DNA of 64,000 nt from Euptelea pleiosperma (GCA_035048495.1 CM068547.1:18669913-18733912); one strand, 5' to 3'. Shown: positions 46,901 through 55,298, counted from the stretch's first letter. Notes: generated from the sequence alone by a model not told the origin. Numbers and translations are program-made.

Positions 46901-49393
46901 ACTGAAGGTCAGCTCTAATCTCACAAGGCTTCTTGGAGGTTGTGCAATGATTGACATGTGTAGAGAGGTGGAGCCTTTTTTTGCACCCACAAGATGTAGA
47001 TGTGGAAAATCTCCTCTCGCATAACTTGGGCTTCTTTGGGTGCTCACACTTTCAAAAAGAAATTGGGATCCTATAATAGATAGAATGGAGAGGAAACTGG
47101 CTTGTTGGAAGAAAAGGTTTCTTTTGTTTGGGGAGAGACTACCATTGATAAGGAGCACTTGTTTTTTTTTTTTTTTCGATAAGTCAAAAGATATAAATTA
47201 AGGAAAGGAGATCGAGAAGATCTCAAAGTACAAAGCTGAAAAGAGAGAAAACAAACAAAAGCATCCAAAAAAACGTCTATCTTGTCAACAAGTTATCAAA
47301 ATAAAACACCATGTCCGAGTTGAAAACACCCCTCAAGTCCGGTGATGTACTACCCCAACTGTGCATAAAGGCCTTATTACTAATGATAGTATTTTGTAGA
47401 GAGCCTTCTACTCGTCTAAATGTCCTGTTGTTCCTTTCCCGCTAAATTCCCCAAATAATTGCAAGTGGTAGCATTCTCCATAAAATCTCCCCCCCTTGCC
47501 GTTAGATTAATCTTAAGCCATCCACTTAACAAAGCGCCTATCGACTCCGGCATCACCCAAGAAATACCTGCTTGCACCAAAAATAATGACCATATCTGTG
47601 ACACAAAGTTACAGTGCACGAGAAGGTGATTAGTGTTTTTCCCATTAGATTTACACATAGGACAAAAATTTACCAAAATCCACTTACGAGCAATCAAATT
47701 TTCAACAGTGAGTATTTTGTCAAGGGAGGATGTCCATGCAAAAAATCGTATTTTTGAAGGTACTTTTGCTTTCCAAATTCTTGAGGCTAAGAAAAGATCG
47801 GTTGAGAGGGGTTGGGACAAGCCAAAACATCATATAGAGAGCTCAACGTGAAACACCCAAATATTGTTGCAATAAGTCCTTCAGAGATGCCAATTGCTCT
47901 CCTTCCCATTCAAGGAGGTTTCTCCTGAAATTTAGATCCCAAGGGCCCTCCTGGCCATTCTCATTCCACACAGAAATAATGAATTTGCCTTTACATAAAG
48001 AAGGAGAGGGAGTATAGACGAGGAAAGGCCTCCATAAGACGCTGATCACCACACCATTAGTCCTCCCAAAATCTGATCCTAGACCCATCTCCCAAGACTA
48101 GTCTAGACCCCTCTAACACTTGCCTTGCCCTTAAGAATTCCTTTCCAAACCCCACGCCCATAGGACATCCTAGTCTCTTTGGAAACCCACCTTCCTACTT
48201 CCTCTCCATACTTACTAACAATCACTAGACGCCATAGAGCTTTCCTTTCCTTCCAGAACCTCCAGGTGCATTTTCCTAAGAGAGCTTGGTTCATCAACCC
48301 CACTCTCCTAAGGCCTAGTCCTCCTTTCTTCTTTGGGAGACACACTTGTGTCCATTTCACCAAGTGGTAAAGAGAAGCATCATCCTTATCATTCCATAAG
48401 AAATCCCTCATCATCCTCTCAATTCTTTTCTCCACACTAAATGGGACCGAAAATAGGGATAAGAAGTACACTGGTATACTTGAGAGTGTGCTCTTATTCA
48501 AGACCATTTTCCCCCCTTTGGACAAGTATTTCCCTTTCCAAAGTGATAGTCTCTTATCAATTCTCTCAATAACTGGGTCCCAGGTTGATTTTGCTCTAAA
48601 AGATGCTCCTAAGGGGAGTCCTAGATAGGAAGTAGGCAAAGTGGTAGTGGAGCAAGATAAAATTTTGGCCAACTCCTCCAGGTTTCCAACATCCCCTATG
48701 CTCATGATTTTGCTTTTTTGAAAGTTTATTTTGAGTTCAGAGCATATTTCAAAACGACAGAGGAGACATTTCAGAAAAGTTAATTGCCTCCTAGATCCCG
48801 ATGAGAACACAAGTGTGTCGTCTGCAAACTGAAGATGCGAGATTTCTACTACTTCCTTTCCTGCTTTAAAGCCTGATAACTCGCCATTTGAAACACCTTT
48901 TGTTATCATTCTCCCCAGCGCTTCCACTACCAAAATGAAGAGGAATGGGGGTAAAGGGTCTCCCTGTCGTAGACCCCTTGAATTCTTGAAATATCCCGAG
49001 GGTGACCCAATGATTAGGACCGAGAAGTGGGGAGACCTGATGCATTTGCTCATCCCAATTCTCCATTTGCTCCCAAAACCCATTCTAATGAGCATATAAT
49101 CCAAAAAATCTACTATTTAGTACGCCTCTATTTAAAATGCTATGCTCAGTTGCAAAAAATCTGGAGAAAATGCAGAGATTTCTTGTGGAATGGGAGAGAT
49201 GTTATAGAAAAGATTTCACCTGGTCAAGTGGAAGTTGGGTTGCTGACCTAAGAAGTTTAGGGGCATTGGCTTGCGACAGTTGAAGTTGATGGATAAAGCT
49301 CTTCTGTGCAAATGATTTGCTGACCTAAGAAGTTTAGGGGCATTGGCTTGCGACAGTTGAAGTTGATGGATAAAGCTCTTCTGTGCAAATGAT

Positions 49394-49427
<34 letters not shown>

Positions 49428-52400
49428 CAGCATCCATATCCATAGGATTGTAGATTCATGAAACCTCCACAGGAATGTCTGGTTCTGATACCAAATAGTG
49501 CAAACCCTAGATCAAAATAGTTGCTGAAATTTCTGAGCTGCAATCTACTTCACAACTTCTAAAGTGTTAGCCTTTTTGAAATCCACTGTTTCTGTACTGT
49601 AAGCCAGTTTTTTCCAGTACCGTCATCACAGCAGTAACCTGTTGAAATTTTGAGTTACTTGCACATAATATGCTAAATAGGTCGGCCCACCTGTATAGAT
49701 TTTATACCTACTTCATTTTGCTGCATCTAAATTATCCATATCTTAACTCTTGTATCTGCATTACAATTTTAATTTTTAATGGCTTTCTTAGTAGAAACTG
49801 GAATTGGGTTTTGCTTTGCTAATTAAGATGGTTTGTGAGCCCATTAGAGAATTACTTTTTGTGCTAGTTGGTTTGTTCTGGTTCACACATGTTCTGCAGT
49901 GGAAAGTTAATGCTTTTACTCAATTTGGATTTTGGATTGCTCCATTCCATTTCGTATTTATAATGCATTACTGAGCTAGACTTTTCTTCTCAGGTAGCTC
50001 GAGTAACAAACAAAACGAGGAATGCTACCCCCCTAGAGCAGAAGAACAAGTAGAACCTCCAAATGGGGTGGGAAATTTGAGTGCAATGAAAAATGATAAA
50101 CGGTATACAACAAGATATTTCATCATTAAAAGTTTGAATCATCATAATATTCAACTATCAATCGAGAAAGGAATTTGGGCTACTCAAGTAATGAATGAAC
50201 CGATTTTGGAGGAAGCCTTTCATGTAAGATCTCATTTAGCCTAATGTGATTTTTTTTATTCTCAATCTTGATACTATAGAGCAGCTTATACTTGTCTTTG
50301 CAGAATTCTGGTAGAGTAATTCTAATATTTAGTGTCAACATGAGTGGTTTCTTCCAAGGGTATGCCCAAATGTTGTCTTCTGTTGGTTGGAGGCGAGATA
50401 ATGTTTGGAGTGAAGCATCTGGTGGAGGCAATCCTTGGGGGCGTAGTTTCAAAGTTAAATGGTTGCGATTACATAACTTGCCTTTCCAAAAGACTCTTCA
50501 TCTAAAGAATCCACTAAACGACTACAAGCCTGTTAAAATTAGCAGAGACTGCCAGGTGTTCCTAATATTATGTGCTTTATACATTTACACCTCGTAGAGT
50601 GTGCAGATTGAATATGTGACAGTGGTTAACGTGCTTTTTCCAGGAGTTATCTCAAGATATTGGTGAAGCTCTTTGTGGGCTCATTGATGAGAGGGTTGAT
50701 GTGGATGGGAAGCTGAAAAGGTACTGATGTACCTTCTTTATTTAGCTGTTAGGTCTTTCAATGCATATTTACTACAAGCCTTGGTATGACTAAATGCAGG
50801 AATAGTTTCTCAAGGGATGAGCTCCTTTTAAGAAGACCTTGTATAGAATCTCCAGTTCTTTTACCAGATGAAGAATATATTCATCCTCTTCCTCCACCAC
50901 ATAAGGGTTGGCCCCAGACACCTATGTTTTATCCTTCCTTACTGTACCAACATGTGACTCAAGCTGAAGCAAGTAATGTCGATTTAGCACATAGGAGATC
51001 TCCTGGGGTACTTCTTCCTGAAAAGTTGCTAACCAATTTTGAGGCATCAGAAGGTTCATGGACGAAACATTCTCACGTTCATGAAAATCTCACCAATGTC
51101 CAGGGTGACAGGGATACATTTTTTCCACTGGAGAACAGTCGTCTTTCTGCCGAAAGAGGCAGCTTTGCTGATTCCCTATCTGAGGATGATTTTCTTGAAA
51201 TGGTAGGTCTCAACTTCTATTTTCTTTTTTCTTCCTTTTGTTAGATGTAATTTTGGTGCATTATTTTGTTTTTGACTCTTCAAACCTAATTAACTGATAT
51301 TGTATAAATGTGACACTACAGCATAGCCTTACAAATTTCAATCAAATGAATCCACTTGTATAAATTAACGAATAGATTCAGGATATGAATCATACGATAC
51401 CTCAAACCATATTTTACTGAATTTTGGTAAAATATATGAGATATTTTATGACTAATTCGTTGCCTGAGTTTCCTCTGTAAAAGCCTACTTGTGTACATAA
51501 GATGCAATTTTGTTCTTAGATGCCTAAGTGTTCTTAGTGAGCAAATACTTGAAGTGGCCCGTCTGTGACACCATAGAGGGTATGAAGCCTTATGATCTCG
51601 ACTCTCCTATTTCTCAGTTCACTTTAACTGGGTTGGGCTCAGTTTAAGTTAAGTTGCTGTAGAAGGAGAGGGTTTAAAACTATTTCTCAAAGCATATGAA
51701 TCAAATAACTTAATATATGGTCCAGAGAGAATGTCATTCATCAAACAATATGACTTATTAGAGCATGGATGGCTATGAAAGCTTAATAATATCTGCCTGA
51801 TTTGTAAGGAACCTTCATTTTAGCTTCATATCTGATTTTTTTTTTCTTACTGAATGCATATACTATCAATAAAAATGCCAACACCATCTATATTATCATT
51901 TGTGAACCCAAAAGGCTCTATTCCTACCCATATAAATGTTCTATTACCAAATGTTACTGATCAGATAGCAAATACCACCAGACCTTGCAGTTGTAGAGAG
52001 AGATGCATGTGATGGCTTATTCTTAGTTTTCTTATTATTACAGACATATGAAGAATACCTACAAGTCCATGGCAGAAGCAACGAGGCATCTAACCATCCA
52101 GTTAGTATCTTTCTTTATTGATCTCTGGATAATCCCACTGGATTATGGCTGTTTACAAGTACACACATGTATACACGCATGCGCACACATACACATATGA
52201 ACACACAGAGTAGGGTCTCTACCATACAAGTAGTGCATATGATTTTTGATCTGAACTTCCCAACCAATGGGCCCCATGTAAGAGATTTCCTAACCAAATC
52301 CTAACCATCCAATTTACTGTGTTCTTTTGGACAGCCAAACAATGGTAAGAGTAATGGTCTTGAAAGAAGTCTATTCATCAGGTGTTAAGCTCACCATTGT

Positions 52401-53655
52401 CAAAGGCGCTACTCTGGTTGCCTAACTGAGACCCTGATGACTGGACCCTTAGGCCGACAGGCAGAGCAAGTGCATGGGTATCCTGGTGGTCACCTAGATC
52501 TGACAAACAAGGCACTTGCCTATGATAAATGTATGTTCCTATATAATATATTATGATGTTTATAATATATCATTATATTAGGCTTATATACTTTGTTTAA
52601 TAATTATGCTTATATATATTAAATACTTCTATAATATTTCTCTTTTTGGTGAGTAAGATGGGGTTGGACCCTACCTGACCTTAATAAGACAAAAGAAAAA
52701 CATTTACGATAAAACATTTACACCATGGAGGATATAATAACATATCTACAACATTATTGCAAAAAGAAGCAAAAAAAAGTCAGTTGGTTTGTTTGATTCT
52801 TTCCATGTATCAGAAGTATCCCATTCTTCAAAATTGTCAAGAAGTTTCAATGTTCTATATGCCATCGCTCTCCCGCTAAAAAGCTCTGTTTGGATTCTTT
52901 AAATTGCTAATAACATTTATAGAATCTGTGTACATTGATAGTCTCTGGATTCCATGCTGCACTGCGATCTTGACACCACTGTATATAGCATTCTGCTCAA
53001 GTAAATAGACCGGATTCACCTCATGGCTGACCACAAATGCTATCAAGGTCGATCACAACTCGTTTCTAATAGTTCCCCCAAATCCGCCATAATAATTCCC
53101 CAGCTCGTTAAATAATTAATTAATAGTGTGTTTTTTGTTTAGTACGTGTGTACTTACAAGGGGATCCTACTGCCCGGATTTGCCTGTGTTTTGACAGCCT
53201 TGGTTATTCTTGTCCACTCAGCAGAATTTTTAGTCTTGCAGTTCTCTTTAGACCAGGCCCATTGGTTAAAGGTTCAGATTGATAAGAATGCAATTGAATG
53301 ATAGAGACCTTTAGTATGATCAAACATATAATAGTACTCTTGACTATTCCAGGTTTCTTATAAAGTTTTACACGTATATGCATGTAGAATATATATAGAT
53401 AATGTTTATATGCCTAAATTGAGTCATGCACAAACCCTTATACAGGCAGCAGGACCATCACGGACTATGCAGCAGCCATCAAGAAGTAGAGAGCATGATG
53501 ATGACCGGTAAGTTACACTTTGGTCTCGCTTGCTCAAGCATAGCCCTGTGAAGTGCTAGTTGTTGAGCTTGGCATGAATGATGTGCAGATACTCGCAATA
53601 TCTGGCTGACTGGTACCACTCTCAAAATAAGACTTATCACAATTCTCCCAAATGA
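22945..53655 (+). CDS. YTH-domain m6A reader, plant DC / ECT12-like, 9 coding exons
   Basis: Predicted exons are 22945-22989, 31970-32075, 49994-50223, 50304-50555, 50644-50720, 50800-51202, 52044-52100, 53446-53507 and 53589-53655. They join in phase to 1299 bp (432 aa plus TGA). The YTH domain spans about residues 87-236 (RYFIIKS, KGIWATQ, VILIFSVN, FKVKW, PVKISRDCQEL). W112, W162 and W172 occupy the positions of the m6A-binding cage. This family binds N6-methyladenosine in RNA. The sequence is closest, from memory, to the Arabidopsis DC-group protein At4g11970 (ECT12) and to animal YTHDC1, and it lacks the CCCH fingers of CPSF30-L. The C-terminal third is low-complexity, Pro/Ser/His-rich. 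Introns 1 (9.0 kb) and 2 (17.9 kb) are packed with transposons. Exon 1 is the least certain; the others rest on GT/AG sites, phase and homology. Confidence 0.88.
22990..24170. other. Start of YTH intron 1, with repeat words
   Basis: There is no gene on either strand. At 23460-23520 there is a cluster of CCGAAACC/GGTTTCGG words. At 23691-24136 there is a fold-back repeat with AAGGTTCTAAA and TTTAAAACCATG ends and many AATTCG words between them. Confidence 0.5.
25139..25150 (+). promoter_or_regulatory. Primer binding site of Gypsy remnant H
   Basis: TGGTATCAGAGC directly follows the LTR end. Confidence 0.75.
25280..25680 (+). pseudogene. Gypsy-type gag fragment
   Basis: The frame from ATG 25280 reads APTFNGDPIAFNNWLSDMDYYF, then EERRVKFAKWKLVGLARIHWDNV. 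This is the usual N-terminal half of the plant retrotransposon Gag domain (the nucleocapsid precursor that packages element RNA). A frameshift near 25500 moves the sequence to a second frame (RDKYLPKTYQGR). After that only degenerate Glu/Ser/Pro-rich repeats of short VESTE-like words are seen up to about 25870. Confidence 0.7.
26514..27874 (-). pseudogene. Copia D gag-protease fragment
   Basis: Gag is recognisable from the LQITLMKLDGKKYLQWAQAARLFFGGRGK and REVWE(I)TRKTYSQQ segments, spread over three frames. A knuckle CDYCGKLGHVRAR lies near 26960. The protease active site reads WIIDSGALEHMTG near 26650, with Ser to Leu after the DSGA. Multiple frameshifts make it non-functional. Confidence 0.75.
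28538..28741 (-). repeat. 5' LTR of Copia remnant D
   Basis: On the minus strand it runs from TGTTATCAGATACG to ATTCATC, followed by TTGGTATCAGAGC. It contains a (CCCTAA)-like run near the 3' end. Confidence 0.75.
28742..29170 (+). mobile_element. LTR remnant with primer site
   Basis: A TGGTATCAGAGC primer site (29092-29103) follows an LTR-like end (CCTACATCAT). The upstream part carries repeated ACTGTTCACG and GTTCATAGTTACTG words, like a relative of the Gypsy H LTR. No coding part follows. Confidence 0.45.
29171..31079. other. YTH intron 1, unassigned
   Basis: No gene or complete element is seen. An AAGGCG/CCTAGG-word repeat lies at 30370-30680. Short ORFs here have no recognisable domain. 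Confidence 0.5.
31085..31289 (-). mobile_element. Solo LTR of family E, minus strand
   Basis: 205 bp bounded TGATGCAGG...CCTGCATTA, the reverse complement of the LTRs at 32325 and 34112. The exact target duplication CATTC flanks it (31080-31084, 31290-31294). It has no internal region, so it is the product of LTR-LTR recombination. It lies in YTH intron 1. Confidence 0.92.
31295..31969. other. End of YTH intron 1
   Basis: T-rich intron sequence leads into the exon 2 acceptor. A short ORF at 31340-31579 (MSGSGDTCLWLAWPSG...) has no known domain and no phase-compatible connection to the exons. Confidence 0.5.
31970..32075 (+). CDS. YTH gene, exon 2
   Basis: The acceptor is AAATGCAG|GG and the donor CCAG|GTAATA. 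It encodes an acidic Ser/Asp-rich linker (GVIKDSSSDTAKENVSVVDS...). It ends in phase 1 and joins exactly to exon 3 after a 17.9-kb intron. Confidence 0.7.
32325..32531 (+). repeat. 5' LTR of element E
   Basis: TAATGCAGG...CCTGCATCA, 207 bp, GC-rich compared with its surroundings. Confidence 0.88.
32574..33420 (+). pseudogene. F1-type orphan ORF inside element E
   Basis: It starts MSNIGSQSLVAALAKLNDVINRF, parallel to the intact ORF at 1003. A frameshift near 32800 (an A-run before ACCCTAAAGAGG) ends the first frame at 32845. The matching frame resumes near 32846 and stays open to TAG at 33418-33420. The acidic middle, the KLKGKYSKYLFRWK basic stretch and the VDPIYYL end are conserved. Most differences from the first copy keep the protein frame. 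Confidence 0.7.
33349..34058 (+). repeat. F1-type LTR embedded in element E
   Basis: It begins TGATGCGGGAGC and ends CTGCGTCA, with TACTATTTATAGTA units, a TATAAAAG box near 33694, GGTGCGAAGCC repeats and GTGAATAGTG repeats. It is the F1 LTR in an internal position. Confidence 0.8.
34112..34318 (+). repeat. 3' LTR of element E
   Basis: Same 207-bp sequence as 32325-32531, with a few substitutions. Preceded by the purine-rich TCGGGGGTGA. Confidence 0.88.
35050..35421 (-). pseudogene. Captured zf-4CXXC_R1 (CDCA7 / R1-type) zinc-finger fragment
   Basis: The minus-strand frame reads CHQCQ, then SCAICPTKYCHQCLRNRY, then VQC...SICNYSHCLRKRG and GILRGSARATRFPS. This reproduces the order and spacing of the zf-4CXXC_R1 domain of plant MAO-A-repressor-R1/CDCA7-like proteins (CHQC..., FC..C(L)xxRYGE, CPxCRGICNCSxCRxKRG...TGIL). 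One C of the CPxC pair and the NC Cys (now NYS) have been lost. In hosts this family binds DNA and is linked to DDM1/HELLS chromatin remodelling. There is no intron inside the fragment, which fits capture through RNA. It follows Gag in the same strand of element G. JmjC-protein zinc fingers are a less good match. Confidence 0.6.
35422..36040 (-). pseudogene. Gypsy-type gag fragment of element G
   Basis: On minus the frame reads SWGQFTHALCTRFSTLEDDDPDESLATLRQT, then LVNRAPVLPNSFLIRCFIPGLHDDNKYVVKLW and LPQAYGMA. These are the central and C-terminal motifs of the Gypsy Retrotrans_gag domain. Several stops (near 35757, 35750 and 35630) break it. Confidence 0.65.
36410..36651. repeat. Left part of a fold-back repeat, cut by Copia C
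   Basis: The words GATTGGTAATCTCTAGCCATT and GGGCCCACTGACTGCATGGAT are shared with the palindrome arms at 42.4-45.1 kb. The unit resumes after Copia C at 42104 (TACACACC), which completes a TTGGTGGATATACACACC junction also seen in relatives near 42890. Confidence 0.6.
36652..36873 (+). repeat. 5' LTR of Copia C
   Basis: 222 bp. A CT-rich stretch and CCTAACCCTAATTTC precede the end. Confidence 0.94.
36874..36885 (+). promoter_or_regulatory. Primer binding site of Copia C
   Basis: TGGTATCAGAGC directly after the 5' LTR. Confidence 0.92.
36886..37565 (+). other. Leader of Copia C
   Basis: About 0.7 kb of untranslated leader between the primer site and gag. T-rich, with no ORF supported. Confidence 0.6.
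37566..41871 (+). pseudogene. Copia C gag-pol polyprotein, broken
   Basis: The probable start at 37566 now reads GTG (frame VANSPPSGTPS). Gag (LQITSVKLNGTNYLEWAKAARLF) shifts frame near 38010. A stop at 38149-38151 replaces the Gln of a YMQSEESR-like motif. The knuckle CDFCGRLGHVRATC (38359), protease WIIDSGASEHMTG (38680), integrase (HSDVWGPSP, YTPQQNGVAERK) and reverse transcriptase to KNTTAL are in one frame, broken by stops at 39233 and 40157. An 8-bp-type deletion near 40915, just before YVDD, moves the catalytic motif into another frame. RNase H (CDNKAA) ends at 41871 after stops at 41503 and 41575. Confidence 0.92.
41879..42098 (+). repeat. 3' LTR of Copia C
   Basis: 220 bp, followed by target duplication GATAT. 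Confidence 0.94.
42384..45123. repeat. Giant palindrome with ~1.3-1.4 kb arms
   Basis: The left arm (42384 to about 43775) is the reverse complement of the right arm (about 43840 to 45123), with scattered substitutions and small indels. The centre is near 43805 with a loop of about 60-70 nt. Markers are GATGTTTGGCCCAC at the left edge against GTGGGCCAAACATC at the right edge, and GCTTCGACCTACAGGGCTTC near 43311 against its partner near 44220. Each arm holds a smaller hairpin of its own (TTGAGCACTTTTTC pairs with GAAAAAGTGCTCAA, near 42533-42608). The centre is made of GAAATTTCG words. No coding sequence is supported. It sits in YTH intron 2 and could fold into a very long RNA hairpin. Confidence 0.88.
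45130..45660 (+). pseudogene. hAT-type transposase fragment (DUF659-like)
   Basis: The frame from 45299 reads KFFHFSRMPVNAIASPFFQPML, then GPSPYEINWPFLKTEIDELNSW and YGCTIMCDGWTSSTRH. This is the characteristic start of DUF659 in plant hAT-family transposase-like proteins. It is cut off after the DGW motif. Frames before and after are broken. It abuts the right end of the palindrome. Confidence 0.72.
45661..46331. other. Intron 2 spacer, probable Gypsy interior
   Basis: Immediately left of 46331 the minus strand reads TTTGGCGCCACCTATGGGGA, a Ty3/Gypsy-type primer site. This side is therefore likely the interior of a degenerate element. No Gag or Pol motif could be read. Confidence 0.4.
46332..47034 (-). 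mobile_element. Gypsy-type LTR remnant
   Basis: On minus an LTR-like region ends ...TGCATCCACAA, followed by the TGGCGCCACC primer site. The outer limit (about 47034) is a guess. No second LTR was seen. Confidence 0.4.
47163..49117 (-). mobile_element. 5'-truncated L1 LINE, minus strand
   Basis: The 3' end is marked by a run of 15 T on plus (A-tail on minus) at 47162-47176. The 3' UTR follows, then zf-RVT and reverse transcriptase up to the truncation at about 49117. A truncated 5' end is typical of target-primed insertion. It is inserted in a plus-strand LINE fragment. Confidence 0.85.
47416..49104 (-). pseudogene. LINE ORF2 C-terminal half: reverse transcriptase and zf-RVT
   Basis: On minus from 49104: [28 protein letters not shown], the catalytic [13 protein letters not shown] near 48830, SYLGLPLGASFRAKSTWDPV, and KGGLGLRRVGLMNQALLGK. 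A stop near 48103 and frame changes lead to zf-RVT (KAKVPSKIRFFAWTSSLDKILTVENL, CPMCKSNGK, HLLVHC) ending at 47416. The reverse transcriptase stretch of 333 codons is open, but endonuclease and ORF1 are absent. Confidence 0.88.
49240..49393 (+). repeat. Perfect 77-bp tandem duplication
   Basis: The unit TTGCTGACCTAAGAAG... occurs at 49240-49316 and again from 49317, without differences over the read length. A (CT)n run (about 49393-49428) follows. Confidence 0.88.
49430..49993. other. End of YTH intron 2
   Basis: Ordinary AT-rich intron leads to a good polypyrimidine tract (TTTTCTTCTCAG). No element is recognised. Confidence 0.55.
49994..50223 (+). CDS. YTH gene, exon 3 (start of YTH domain)
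   Basis: The acceptor is CTTCTCAG|GTAGC and the donor CAT|GTAAGA. It carries the first YTH strand and helix (TTRYFIIKSLNHHNIQLS, KGIWATQ with cage residue W112, ILEEAFH). Confidence 0.93.
50304..50555 (+). CDS. YTH gene, exon 4 (core of YTH domain)
   Basis: The acceptor is TTTGCAG|AATTC and the donor GCCAG|GTGTTC. It encodes VILIFSVNMSGFFQG, two further cage tryptophans (W162, W172), FKVKW, and the NPLNDYKPVKISRDCQ motif. Confidence 0.95.
50644..50720 (+). CDS. YTH gene, exon 5 (end of YTH domain)
   Basis: The acceptor is TTCCAG|GAG and the donor AAAAG|GTACTG. It encodes ELSQDIGEALCGLIDERVDV, the closing helix of the domain. Confidence 0.93.
50800..51202 (+). CDS. YTH gene, exon 6 (C-terminal tail)
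   Basis: The acceptor is AAATGCAG|GAAT and the donor AAATG|GTAGGT. It encodes a disordered Pro/Ser/His-rich tail with a PLPPPHKGWPQTP stretch and an acidic SLSEDDFLEM end. Confidence 0.9.
51203..52043. other. YTH intron 6
   Basis: 841-bp intron between exons 6 and 7. Nothing recognisable inside. Confidence 0.6.
52044..52100 (+). CDS. YTH gene, exon 7
   Basis: The acceptor is TTATTACAG|ACA and the donor CCA|GTTAGT. It encodes TYEEYLQVHGRSNEASNHP in phase 0. It is short but splice sites and phase agree on both sides. Confidence 0.75.
52101..53445. other. YTH intron 7
   Basis: 1.35-kb intron with an ACACATG-type dinucleotide-like patch near 52160-52205 and an AT-rich patch near 52550-52640. 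No element boundaries could be fixed. Confidence 0.55.
53446..53507 (+). CDS. YTH gene, exon 8
   Basis: The acceptor is CTTATACAG|GCA and the donor GACCG|GTAAGT. It encodes AAGPSRTMQQPSRSREHDDD and ends in phase 2. Confidence 0.75.
53589..53655 (+). CDS. YTH gene, exon 9 (stop)
   Basis: The acceptor is ATGTGCAG|ATACT. It encodes YSQYLADWYHSQNKTYHNSPK followed by TGA at 53653-53655. It completes the 1299-bp coding sequence. Confidence 0.75.
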
Positions 53656-55275
53656 CTGGTGTGTATCCATCAATCAAGCTCTTATCTTATGGCAAGATCT
53701 TGCATGTATGATGAGATCAAGTTGTCTCATTTCCAGCCAAGGTTGCTTATCGAAAAAAAAGAAAAAGAAAAAAGAAGCAAGGTCAATCATTCTGTGAAGT
53801 AAATAAGTTCTCAATCCCCAAAATTTGGGCACTTCTTGTTGTCCCTTTGTAGTCTATCCGTCGGGTATGATCCAATCCCAGGATAAATTTTTTGGGCAAG
53901 GCTGCTATGTCCCTTTTTTTATTTTTTTTGACAAGTCATTTTGTTGAAGTACATTTCTTTTTGACAAGTCATTTTGTTGAATTACTTGTGTGAACACTGA
54001 AGTTGATCTAAACATTTAGGATGCTTTACATCATGTGAGAAAATCACCATTACTAGATGTAGAATCCAAGAATGTAAACTCAACCTCTTGCTTTCTTCGA
54101 ACAAAAAAATTGTGAAAGGGAGACGTGCATCCTGTACAAGTGATTTCCATGGCAATGAACACAAATAAATCCATGTAGATGTACATACATACATGTATGT
54201 GTTTCATCATCAAGTGTAGCTTCTGCAATCTATATTTGGGATTGACCGCATAAATCTTATTTCTGCCATTGATTGTATGTAGAGCTTGTTTTCAAATCTT
54301 TTCTCACTGCATCAATTGACATCTTTTTTCATCAGTGTTGATAATCGAGCACTGATTAATCGATTATGAGGTCAAAAATAGATTGTAAGCCCAGAAGCGA
54401 TTATCATAATTGTTACCCAATGGGCCCATTGGGTTGCCCCATAGAGAGATACGTTGGTTAAACTCCCTACTTAGGTCATGTTAGGTAATCTTTTTCACTG
54501 ATTGATTGAGATCGTCATTTGGCAAATCTCCAACATCATTATCCTACTATCTGTTGATTCGAAATTTAAGAATTAGACAAGGCGGTATCTCCCCGCCTAT
54601 TTCTTTTCTATTATTGCTGAAGTTGGGAACCTGGGTTCGTTCCAGGATCAGGAAAGTTGTCTTCTCAGAACACGAGAGGGTGAAACAAAAGAAATCCCTC
54701 AGGGTATCCACTTACGAGAAAATAAATAGGTAGAAGCCAGATGGAGAATCACTCCATCTTTTTCATGATCTCCGTAGCTATTGGAGTGGGGAGTAACATG
54801 GACTTAATGGGATTATGTCCGTTCATTGGAAGATCTTACGAATCCAAAGTACAGCTGAAAAATTGGTGGCTAAGAAAGCTCATGATGAATGGTCAATGTA
54901 GTACATAAATCAAGTGATTAGGAGAAGCTAGAAACGTCCAAACAATCTGAGTTTTGGGAAATGCACCATACATTAGGTTGCCCACTGATTGGATGGTCTC
55001 AATTGGTGTTTGGTATGCCAAGTGTACGGTAGGGGGCGGTTTGTATTGAGGATGATTGAGGTTAAATCCATCACAATTTTCCTTATTAAGATGAGAGGTC
55101 ATTGAGCCCTTTAGGGGCTTCTTTTATATTCCCTACTAAAAGAAGCTGCATATTCCTTTGAAAACAATTACAGAAGAATACAGGAGGTGAAGAATCGCCC
55201 CGTCATTTTTTCTCATCACCCCCTTTCTCTTAATTCACCTCACCAGTTTCTTACATTCTCAGAATGCCCCGTGGG
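53656..55275. other. 3' UTR and downstream spacer of the YTH gene
   Basis: No canonical AATAAA was found close behind the stop; AAATAAG near 53800 is a possible weak poly(A) signal. A reading frame at 54506-54733 contains IRQGGISPPISFLLLLK, faintly like the RQGDPLSP motif of LINE reverse transcriptase, and may be a decayed LINE trace. Confidence 0.4.
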
Positions 55276-55278
55276 CCC

Positions 55279-55298
55279 ACCACACACACACACACACC

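Larger units (their letters stand above)
47046..49390 (+). mobile_element. Older LINE fragment (plus), split by a younger LINE
   Basis: 47046-47162 reads WDPIIDRMERKLACWKKRFLLFGERLPLIRSTC. 49118-49320 reads CRDFLWNGRD and PKKFRGIGLRQLKLMDKALLCK. These are consecutive parts of the L1 ORF2 region behind the reverse transcriptase (compare RFESRLARWKSKYLSKGGKL and GGLGIRNLSAMNTALLGKW in the L1 at 15.5 kb). The gap between them is exactly where the minus-strand LINE lies. Confidence 0.7.

Noticed and set aside
54506..54733. RQGGISPPISF motif as a LINE reverse transcriptase
   Set aside because: Only one short motif is similar and no flanking RT motifs are found, so it is mentioned only as a possible trace.
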